Of a stretch of DNA of 5,228 bases, positions 1-5,228 are shown one piece after another. The notes beneath the pieces are model-generated. The model made no database searches. It saw only the letters and a list, made by a program, of their open reading frames with translations, and was not told the DNA's origin. A program made the position numbers and the translations under genes. How positions within the stretch are numbered: position 1 is the stretch's first letter; every line of letters begins with the position of its first letter. Source of the DNA: an uncultured Opitutia bacterium (lineage in GTDB: Bacteria; Verrucomicrobiota; Verrucomicrobiia; Opitutales; UBA953). The DNA is taken from the NCBI GenBank assembly GCA_903910245.1, contig CAIVYX010000307.1:1-5228 (forward strand), written 5' to 3'.

Positions 1-864
1 CGTCTTGGTGTCATAGCCGCGGTTTACGCCCGGGGTCGGATGGGAAGGGTAGACCGACTTTTCCTTGATCACCTTGTTGTTGATGCCGAGTGCGTCGCGC
101 AGGAGCGGATTGCGGGCATAGGCCGCGGCGGGGAGGAGGTCGGTACGGAGCAGGTCCGAATTGTAGTTATAGAACAGGCGGCCGGCGTCGTCCTGGCTAA
201 GGCCCCATTGGCCACGGCCGAGTCCTGGTCCTTTCTGCCAAGCTCCGTTGGTGAGCTTGAAGCTCGTGCTGTAACCCGCCGCGTAGACGCGGTTGTCCAT
301 CGCCCAGGTCGGCGTGTTGGCCATGTGTTCAGGTTGGCCGCCGAAGGTCCCGAAGTCGGTGGCGACCAGAGTCTTCTCGTCGGCGATGCCGTTGCCTTTC
401 GTGTCGCGGCAGAAGAAAAGGTTCGGCGGTTCGGCGACGAAGGCGCCGCCTTTAACGGCCATCACGCCGCGAGGCATCACGAGGTTGTCGAGAAAGGCGG
501 AGGCCTTGTCCATGCGGCCGTCGCCGTTCGTATCGGTGAGGAGCGCGATGCGTCCGAGCGGTTCTTTCTCCGTGGTGCCTTCCATGTCGCGCATGTAGCC
601 GCGCATCTCGACGACGAACATTCGGCCTTGTTCGTCAAAGCTGATGGCGACCGGGGCTTCGATCATCGGTTCGCTGGCAACGAGCTCGATGCGGAAGCCG
701 GGCGGAAGGCGGAAGCTCTTCAGGGCTTCTTCGGGAGAGAGGGGGGCGGGTGCCGGCAGGTTGAACTTCAACTGAACGTCGGTGGGACCGGCGTTGCCCT
801 TGTTGAGGGCGAAAGCGGACGTCGCTCCAACGAGCAAAGCTAGGACGGCAAGCGGGGTCTTCAT
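1..864 (-). CDS. PVC-type exported dehydrogenase / heme-binding protein, N-terminal part (cut by window edge)
   Basis: The first 288 codons of a larger gene are present; the frame stays open to base 1, so the C-terminus lies outside the window. Translation from the ATG at 864-862 begins MKTPLAVLALLVGATSAFA, a clear Sec signal peptide with a likely cut after AFA (residue 19). The sequence FRLPPGFRIELVASEP (about 51-66), then a beta-propeller-like stretch with FDEQGRMFVVEMRGY (76-90), is typical of the N-terminal domain of PVC 'membrane-bound dehydrogenase' proteins (Pirellula/Verrucomicrobium type). Two Asp/Asn-rich calcium-loop-like segments are visible, DTNGDGRMDK (111-120) and DTKGNGIADE (154-163). 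TPGVNRGY near residues 277-284 is also familiar from this family. Full-length members usually continue into HEAT-like repeats and a CxxCH cytochrome domain; neither is visible here, so heme binding is inferred from the family. The role is probably periplasmic oxidation of a sugar-like substrate, which is not known. The gene lies 84 bp downstream of the esterase gene on the same strand and may be co-transcribed. No good Shine-Dalgarno sequence precedes the start. Confidence 0.88.
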   Translation of the reverse strand, partial: MKTPLAVLALLVGATSAFALNKGNAGPTDVQLKFNLPAPAPLSPEEALKSFRLPPGFRIELVASEPMIEAPVAISFDEQGRMFVVEMRGYMRDMEGTTEKEPLGRIALLTDTNGDGRMDKASAFLDNLVMPRGVMAVKGGAFVAEPPNLFFCRDTKGNGIADEKTLVATDFGTFGGQPEHMANTPTWAMDNRVYAAGYSTSFKLTNGAWQKGPGLGRGQWGLSQDDAGRLFYNYNSDLLRTDLLPAAAYARNPLLRDALGINNKVIKEKSVYPSHPTPGVNRGYDTKT

Positions 865-892
865 GCTGGTTTTTAAGACAGTCCAAACTCCC

Positions 893-914
893 GGGGGTTG
901 CAAGGCGAACCCCC
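893..914 (-). other. GC-rich stem-loop between esterase and dehydrogenase genes
   Basis: A perfect 7-bp inverted repeat, GGGGGTT (893-899) and AACCCCC (908-914), encloses an 8-base loop. It lies between the esterase stop (949-951) and the dehydrogenase start (864). On the minus strand the stem is followed by GGGAGTTTGG, not a run of T, so it is a poor intrinsic terminator for that direction. Read on the plus strand it is followed by CGTTTT. It could be an attenuator, an mRNA stability element between two operon genes, or a partial terminator. The inverted repeat is seen directly; the function is inference. Confidence 0.4.
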
Positions 915-948
915 CGTTTTCCCCCTAGATAAAGCCGGGGCCGATGGC

Positions 949-2510
949 TTACTTCTTGCCCTTAGGTGCGGCGGCTACCGAGATCGGCCAGTCGTCGGTC
1001 CGGAAGGGGGAGGCGGGCAGGCCGGCGCCGTTGGCGAGGCTGTATTCCGGCCAATCCTTCCAGGCATAGCGGACCGCGGCAGGCTGGGCGACCTCGGCGC
1101 TGCTGACGACGACCGTCTCGCCAACGATCTTCGCCTCGGCGGTCTTCCATTGCTTGTCTTCGCCGGCGATCTGGAAGCCCGTGAGGGCGCCGCCCTGCAT
1201 GGACTTCAGTCCGCCGTTCGTGTGCTTGAAGGAGACCGTGATCGCGTTGCCGCTGATCGAGGAGCCGGCCGGAAGCGGGCCGCTGATGGCGAGGACATTC
1301 TTGCCGTAGACCGTACCAAGGGCCCAGAAGGAGAGGCGCTTGCCGACGTCCTGCTTATTCTTCGGGTGGATGTCCTTGGCGTCGCCGAGGTCGATCGTGA
1401 TGGCCATGCCGGTCTTCGGGAGTTTCAGCGTCTTCATCATCGACTCGCGGACGCGGGGCCAGCCTTCGCCGGGCGAGGTGTAGTTCGGAAGCTGCACCCA
1501 AGCGAAAGGAACTTCGTCCTTCCACAGGGTGCGCCAGCTCGTGACGAGTTGGGAGAGCTGCTTATGATAGAGGCCTGGGTTGCCGGCGTTGCCTTCGCCC
1601 TGATACCAGAGCATGCCGCGCAGGGTGTAGGGGACGAGGTTGACCACCTTGCCGTTGAAGAGGCCAGCTGGTCCGCCCTTGAGTTTGCGCATCGCCAGCG
1701 GATCGCGGGGCGCAGGGGTTACGAAGGGGGTGCCGTTGGCCTTGGCTTTGGCGACGGCGGCTTTCCAGGTAGCCATCTGCTTCTGGAAGAGCTCGGGCGC
1801 CTTCTTTTCATCGAAGGCGAGGTAGTCCTTCATCTTAGCGTCGAAGTTGGCTTTCGTCTCCGGATCGGAGGACTGCGTCTCGGCGGAGACCCAGGATTCG
1901 ATGGGCGTGCCGCCGACGGAGGTGTTGATCAGGCCGACGGGGACGCCGACTTCCTGATGGATCTCGCGACCAAAGAAATAGAGGATGGCGGAGAAGCGAC
2001 CGACGTTGTCGGGCGTGCAAGCGCTCCATGCACCTTTGCCTTCGGCGGCAGGGGTGGCGGAGTGGGTCGAGGATTCCTGGTAATGACGGATCAGTGGGTA
2101 GTTCGCAGCGGCCTTCTCGGCGTCGAAGTGATTCGAGGACTGGACGGTCATCGCCATGTTCGACTGGCCAGAGCCGAGCCAGACTTCGCCCACGAGTACG
2201 TCTTTTACTTCGAGCTTATGTCCTTCCTTACCGGTCACGACGAGTGTCCGCGGTTCGGCGGAGGCCTTGAGGGCATCGAGCTTGAGCATCCACTTGCCGT
2301 CGGCATCCGCGGTGGCGGACTTGGACTGGCCAGCGAAGGCGACGGTGACGGATTCACCTGCATCGGCCCAGCCCCAGACGGCCACAGGCTTTTCGCGTTG
2401 CAGGACCATGTGGTCGGCGATCGGGGCGGCCAGGCGGAAGCCGGCGGCGAAGAGGGAGGAGAGCCAGCTAGTACAGCCAGCAGGATGGTGAGGAAGCGAG
2501 GGGTACGCAT
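949..2510 (-). CDS. Sialate O-acetylesterase-like SGNH esterase, exported; apparent frameshift after the signal peptide
   Basis: The protein resembles 9-O-acetylesterases (SASA domain, SGNH hydrolase fold), which remove O-acetyl groups from sialic acid or other glycans outside the cytoplasm. The longest intact frame starts at an internal ATG (2409-2407) and gives 486 residues. Counting from it, GQSN with the nucleophile Ser is at 81-84, NTSVGGTPIESW with the oxyanion Gly at 162-173, LWYQGEGN at 267-274 and DIHP with the catalytic Asp/His at 346-349. The C-terminal region, with VRYAW and GLPASPFRTDDWP, is also characteristic. The internal ATG is not a credible start: it lies inside the conserved DHMVLQREKP block that normally follows the signal peptide, and the same frame continues upstream as FAAGFRLAAPIADH. 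A signal peptide, MRTPRFLTILLAVLAG, starts at the ATG at 2510-2508 but in another frame. Adding one base near 2450-2470 joins both parts into about 520 residues. No in-frame ATG, GTG or TTG exists between the upstream TGA (2532-2530) and 2409. This is either a sequence error or a recent mutation. The protein ends in a basic tail, APKGKK. Confidence 0.88.
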
Positions 2511-2537
2511 ACCTTTCAAACAGCGAAAATCACTGAA

Positions 2538-2576
2538 GGTTGCGAGCAATTAGCAGACCGGGGTTCGCGGTTGCGA
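2538..2576. promoter_or_regulatory. Possible operator: direct repeat in the divergent intergenic region
   Basis: The 97 bp between the divergent esterase start (2510) and hydrolase start (2608) hold two copies of GGTTGCGA, at 2538-2545 and 2569-2576. Their starts are 31 bp apart, about three helical turns. The second copy is also half of an imperfect inverted repeat, GGTTCGC...GCGACC (2562-2578). Such spacing would suit one regulator controlling both genes. No convincing -35/-10 pair was identified. The repeats are seen directly; the operator role is inference. Confidence 0.25.
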
Positions 2577-2607
2577 CCGTTGGCTGCCCGGCTAGCTTAG
2601 GCCTCTG

Positions 2608-3714
2608 GTGCGCCCCTTCGCCTTGATTTGCTTTTTTATGGTCTCTGGCCTTTGGGCCGCCGAGGCCCCGCAGCCATTGCTGGCTCCTGGAGAGGGTCTC
2701 GCCGCATGGAAGGAAAAGAGGGTAGGGTTGATCGCTCGCTGGGAGCAGGCGCTCGGTGCACCGACGAAGTCCAGTCACTTGGAGGTCAATCAAGTCGAGG
2801 TCTTAGAGGTCTTCATGACGCCCGAGTTCAAGGGCACGGTATTGCGCCAGCGTACTGGGCCGGATTCTTGGCAGCGCATCCTGCTCATGGAGCCACTTAA
2901 GTTGAAGGGACGTACCGCGGGTGTCGTCGTGCCGTTCTATGATCCCGACCGGATGTGCGGCTACGATCTCAAGACGAAGGCGAAGCTTGGTCCGGAACGG
3001 AACACGGCTTTCTTCGGGCTCCATCTCGTGCAGCAGGGTTACGTCGTCGCTGCGGTCGAGGCGTATCCGTTCAACGTACTCACTCCGGCCGAGCAGGCGG
3101 CGAGCAAGGGCGGGATGAGCGTCTGGCGTGACGCCGCCGCCAAGCTCGCCCGGCAGGAGTCCGGATGGACTGGTATGGGTAAGCTGGCTCACGATACGCG
3201 TCTCGCGGCCGATGCTTTGCGCGGACATGAAGGGGTCGACCCAACTCGCATCGCGGTGATGGGCCATTCGCTCGGCGGTAAGATGGCCTTCTACGCGGGT
3301 TGCCTGGATCCGCGCTTCAAGGCGGTCGTCGCGAGTGACTTTGGTATCGCGTGGGATTCGACCAACTGGGGTGATGCGTGGTACTTCGGATCCAAGCTCA
3401 AGGCGATGAGGGCCGACGGCCTTTCGCATGAGCAGTTGCTCGCGTGTGCCGCCCCGACGTCCTTCTTCCTCATTGCCGGGCAATACGACAGCCAGGCTTC
3501 CAGCGGACCGATCTTAGATGCGGCGCGCAAGGTGCACCTGCTCTACGGCAAGGACGACTCTATCGAGATGTTTGACCATCACACCGGCCATCAGCCCACC
3601 TGGCCGTCCTTGAAGGCCGCCTATGTCTGGCTGGCTCGGCGGATGGACATGCCCGCGCCTGATTTCGCGTATCTCGACCAGTTGGCCCGCGAACAAGCGA
3701 AGTCCGCCAAGTAG
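2608..3714 (+). CDS. Exported alpha/beta-hydrolase, acetyl-xylan-esterase / dienelactone-hydrolase-like
   Basis: A 368-residue protein with a GTG start. The GTG is preferred because it gives a proper signal peptide (MRPFALICFFMVSGLWAAEA, likely cut near residues 18-20), and an in-frame TAG at 2593-2595 limits extension upstream. The next ATG (2638) would remove most of the hydrophobic core. The catalytic domain shows a strand GRTAGVVVPFYDP (101-113), then RNTAFFGLHLVQQGYVVAAVEAY (131-153), the nucleophile elbow GHSLGG with Ser221 (219-224), a strand FFLIAGQYD whose Asp294 is a probable triad acid, and HHTGHQP with His328 the probable triad base. Length and order match the exported alpha/beta-hydrolases grouped with acetyl xylan esterases. 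The likely reaction is hydrolysis of an ester on a polysaccharide or oligosaccharide; the substrate is unknown, and a peptidase-like member of the fold cannot be excluded. It is divergent from the O-acetylesterase and convergent with the sulfatase. No Shine-Dalgarno sequence is evident. It ends in the basic tail REQAKSAK. Confidence 0.9.
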   Translation: MRPFALICFFMVSGLWAAEAPQPLLAPGEGLAAWKEKRVGLIARWEQALGAPTKSSHLEVNQVEVLEVFMTPEFKGTVLRQRTGPDSWQRILLMEPLKLKGRTAGVVVPFYDPDRMCGYDLKTKAKLGPERNTAFFGLHLVQQGYVVAAVEAYPFNVLTPAEQAASKGGMSVWRDAAAKLARQESGWTGMGKLAHDTRLAADALRGHEGVDPTRIAVMGHSLGGKMAFYAGCLDPRFKAVVASDFGIAWDSTNWGDAWYFGSKLKAMRADGLSHEQLLACAAPTSFFLIAGQYDSQASSGPILDAARKVHLLYGKDDSIEMFDHHTGHQPTWPSLKAAYVWLARRMDMPAPDFAYLDQLAREQAKSAK

Positions 3715-3718
3715 GCGC

Positions 3719-5146
3719 TCACTTCTTTTTCTTCTTCGCGCCGGCTTTGCCGGCTTCCGCGCCGAGCGCTGGGCCGTTGTCAGCCGGCAGGGAGCGATGC
3801 CAGGCGAGCACCGCGGCCGTGAGGCGTTCGGTGACGGCGGATTCCTTAGCAGCAAGGTTCGTCATCTCTCCGACATCTTTGGAGAGGTCATAGAGGAGCG
3901 GCTTAGAGCCGTCATATTCGCACAACAGTTTCCAATCGCCTTCGCGGACGGCGAGGTCGGGCTGTGGAACCGCCAGGGCGGGGAGCCAGACCTTTCGTTC
4001 CGGGGGTCGACGCCAACAGATCGCGCCTGGATGCGATGCTGGGGCGCGTCCGAGTAGCGTTGACGATAGATTCGCCCCATCGAGCCCCACGGGCGACTTC
4101 GTACCGGCGAGATGGGCCAGCGAGGGCGCGAGGTCCATCGCGGCAAAGACCGAGGAAGCATCGAGTGTGCCGACCTTGGCTTTGTCCATGAGTCCGGGCG
4201 CCCAGACGACGAGCGAGGAGCGGAGGCCGCCTTCGAAGAGTTGGGATTTTTTACCGCGGAACGGGCCAGCGCTGCCGGCGCCGGGTTCGGGTCCGTTATC
4301 GGAGCAGATCACGAAGACCGTGTTATCGCGTAAGGCGGCATCGCCGCGGATACGGTCGAAGAGGCGTCCGAGCTGTCGGTCCATCTCCTCTAGCACGGCG
4401 AGGTAGATCCGGTGTTTCTCTGGCGACCATTTCTCGAGCGGAGGGAAGTAGGGGCTGTGGACGTCGTCGGGCCAGAGATCGACGTAGAACGGCTGCTGCT
4501 TGGACGCTGCTTGGTCGATGAACTTCAGGGCCGCGTCGGCGAAGCCGGCGGTGATGTCGGTGCGGTTCATCCAGGTGACCGGGCCCCCAAGGCGTTCGGC
4601 GTCGGCCCAGATCTTCTTCGGCTCCTTGTCACCGGGCTTGAGCGTGAGCGGGAGGAGCTTAGGTCCCATCCCTTCAAAATTGGTCAGAGACGCATCGTAA
4701 CCGTAGGCCGTGATCGCGGGGGCATCGTCGACGTCGCGTTGGCCGCCGAGGTGCCATTTGCCAAAATGTCCGGTCGCGTAGCCGACGTCCTTCAGCGTGC
4801 GGGCGAGCGTCGGGGCCTTTAGGTCGAGCCACTGCGCGTTGCCGCGACGGGTGTTCTCGGCGCGGTTATCGAGGAAGGAGTTGATGCGCCAGCGCTGCGG
4901 GTATTGGCCTGTCACGAACGCGCAGCGGGAAGGCGAGCAGATCGGCGAGTTGACGTAGAACTGGGAGAAGCGGAGACCTTCGGCCGCCAGCCGGTCGATG
5001 TTAGGCGTCTTTGCTTCCTTGTTACCGAAGCACGAGAAGTCGCCCCAGCCCATGTCGTCAATGAGCAAGAAGACGAAGTTAGGCTGGCGGTCTGCTTGGG
5101 CGCAAAGGCTGAAGCAAAGCCAAGAAATGAGCAGGGCGTAACGCAT
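3719..5146 (-). CDS. Exported type I sulfatase (formylglycine-dependent, arylsulfatase family)
   Basis: A 475-residue protein of normal length for the family, starting at the ATG at 5146-5144. The signal peptide MRYALLISWLCFSLCAQA is probably cut after AQA. Visible active-site elements are the metal-binding Asp pair in LLIDDMGWGD (Asp30, Asp31), the sulfatase signature CSPSR (70-74) in which Cys70 would be converted to formylglycine, GKWHLGG with Lys130 and His132, DDVHSP with His230, CSDNGPEPG with Asp283 and Asn284, and the lysines of FRGKKSQLFEGG (299-300). The C-terminal subdomain has REGDWKLL and LYDLSKDVGEMTNL. The family hydrolyses sulfate esters, here probably on a sulfated polysaccharide after export. 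Activity would need a maturase (FGE or anSME) encoded elsewhere. The residues NSPICSPSR, RWRINSF and NFEGMGP recall sulfatases common in Planctomycetes and Verrucomicrobia. The last residues are AGKAGAKKKKK, an unusually basic tail. The stop codon is 4 bp from the stop of the converging hydrolase gene. Confidence 0.95.
   Translation of the reverse strand: MRYALLISWLCFSLCAQADRQPNFVFLLIDDMGWGDFSCFGNKEAKTPNIDRLAAEGLRFSQFYVNSPICSPSRCAFVTGQYPQRWRINSFLDNRAENTRRGNAQWLDLKAPTLARTLKDVGYATGHFGKWHLGGQRDVDDAPAITAYGYDASLTNFEGMGPKLLPLTLKPGDKEPKKIWADAERLGGPVTWMNRTDITAGFADAALKFIDQAASKQQPFYVDLWPDDVHSPYFPPLEKWSPEKHRIYLAVLEEMDRQLGRLFDRIRGDAALRDNTVFVICSDNGPEPGAGSAGPFRGKKSQLFEGGLRSSLVVWAPGLMDKAKVGTLDASSVFAAMDLAPSLAHLAGTKSPVGLDGANLSSTLLGRAPASHPGAICWRRPPERKVWLPALAVPQPDLAVREGDWKLLCEYDGSKPLLYDLSKDVGEMTNLAAKESAVTERLTAAVLAWHRSLPADNGPALGAEAGKAGAKKKKK
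3741..3755. other. Hairpin near the convergent gene ends
   Basis: GCCGGC-TTT-GCCGGC forms a 6-bp all-GC stem with a 3-base loop about 27 bp past the hydrolase stop, inside the 3' end of the sulfatase gene. A wider pair, GCGCTC just after the hydrolase stop and GAGCGC about 45 bp further on, could enclose it. Neither strand has a following T-run; on the plus strand the T-rich stretch lies before the stem. It may help end hydrolase transcription, but it also simply encodes Ala-Gly repeats of the sulfatase tail. Coordinates may be off by a base or two. Confidence 0.25.
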
Positions 5147-5167
5147 GGGGTAGGTGAGGCTTACCCC
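5147..5167 (-). promoter_or_regulatory. Inverted repeat directly before the sulfatase start codon
   Basis: GGGGTA (5147-5152) and TACCCC (5162-5167) form a perfect 6-bp inverted repeat with a 9-base spacer, touching the ATG at 5146. It occupies the place where a Shine-Dalgarno sequence would sit, and none is seen. In DNA it could be an operator; in mRNA it could fold into a hairpin beside the start codon. The repeat is certain, the role is inference. Confidence 0.3.
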
Positions 5168-5186
5168 GTGCGCTCAGGGTTGTCAA
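5158..5186 (-). promoter_or_regulatory. Weak candidate promoter for the sulfatase gene
   Basis: A perfect TTGACA lies at 5186-5181 on the minus strand. With a 17-bp spacer the -10 position reads TAAGCC (5163-5158), a poor match to TATAAT. Transcription from here would leave a leader of only a few bases before the ATG. The -35 match may be chance. Confidence 0.2.
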
Positions 5187-5191
5187 AAGGC

Positions 5192-5227
5192 TTAACGCCA
5201 GAGCGGTTCGGCCTGCGTCTTGCTCCA
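5192..5227 (-). CDS. Possible C-terminal end of an upstream gene (fragment)
   Basis: On the minus strand one frame entering from the right edge reads WSKTQAEPLWR and stops at TAA (5194-5192), 45 bp before the sulfatase ATG. Most codons end in G or C, as in the neighbouring genes, and the position would suit a preceding gene of the same operon. Eleven codons are too few to identify a family, and another frame is also open here, so this is only a suggestion. Confidence 0.25.
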   Translation of the reverse strand, partial: WSKTQAEPLWR

Positions 5228-5228
5228 C

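Noticed and set aside
40..843. A 267-codon plus-strand open frame opposite the dehydrogenase gene
   Set aside because: It is the same register effect: a low-complexity Gly/Ala/Val/Arg-rich product opposite a clear signal-peptide protein of a known family.
865..948. An intrinsic terminator between the esterase and dehydrogenase genes
   Set aside because: The stem-loop at 893-914 is real, but it has no T-run on the minus strand, the direction of transcription, so it is listed only as a stem-loop.
2445..2475. Programmed -1 ribosomal frameshifting joining the esterase signal peptide to the body
   Set aside because: No X-XXY-YYZ slippery heptamer or clear downstream stem-loop was seen at the switch region, and such a device is not known for this family. 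A lost base is the simpler explanation.
898..2553. A 551-codon plus-strand open frame covering the whole esterase gene
   Set aside because: It is in exact codon register with the antisense strand. Stops there would need TTA, CTA or TCA codons in the real gene, which are rare in this G/C-ending codon usage. The product has no recognisable domain, while the minus-strand protein has all SGNH motifs.
2803..3483. A 226-codon minus-strand open frame opposite the alpha/beta-hydrolase
   Set aside because: It is in antisense codon register with the real gene, and its product shows no family motifs.
4412..4822. A 136-codon plus-strand open frame opposite the sulfatase
   Set aside because: It is in antisense codon register with the sulfatase, whose motifs are complete.

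Overview
The window is high-GC bacterial DNA, strongly biased to G or C at third codon positions. It looks like part of a chromosome from the Planctomycetes-Verrucomicrobia (PVC) group, most likely a verrucomicrobium. The evidence is the company of genes: a PVC-type exported dehydrogenase with the N-terminal domain typical of these phyla, a sialate O-acetylesterase-type SGNH esterase, an exported alpha/beta-hydrolase and a formylglycine sulfatase. This assignment is inferred from protein families; there is no rRNA or other phylogenetic marker here.

Layout: (1) 1-864, minus strand: N-terminal 288 residues of a PVC-type membrane-bound dehydrogenase / heme-binding protein, cut by the left edge. 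(2) 949-2510, minus strand: sialate O-acetylesterase-like protein. Its signal peptide (from the ATG at 2510) and its catalytic body lie in different frames, so the gene carries an apparent single-base frameshift near 2450-2470. (3) 2608-3714, plus strand: exported alpha/beta-hydrolase/esterase, divergent from gene 2 across a 97-bp intergenic region that holds a direct repeat. (4) 3719-5146, minus strand: exported type I sulfatase, converging on gene 3 with only 4 bp between stop codons. (5) 5147-5228: sulfatase upstream region with a small inverted repeat and possibly the last 11 codons of another minus-strand gene.

How the genes may work together: all four recognisable proteins carry signal peptides, and three are hydrolases that remove decorations (O-acetyl or other ester groups, and sulfate) from glycans. 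This fits a locus for stripping substituents from a sulfated, acylated polysaccharide outside the cytoplasm, feeding an exported oxidoreductase. No glycoside hydrolase, transporter or regulator is visible in the window, so the substrate cannot be named.

No RNA gene, CRISPR array, insertion sequence or phage feature was seen. The long antisense reading frames are codon-register shadows of the real genes. I did not find a clearly new system. The points most worth checking are the frameshift in the esterase, the shared basic C-terminal tails, and the regulatory-looking repeats between genes.
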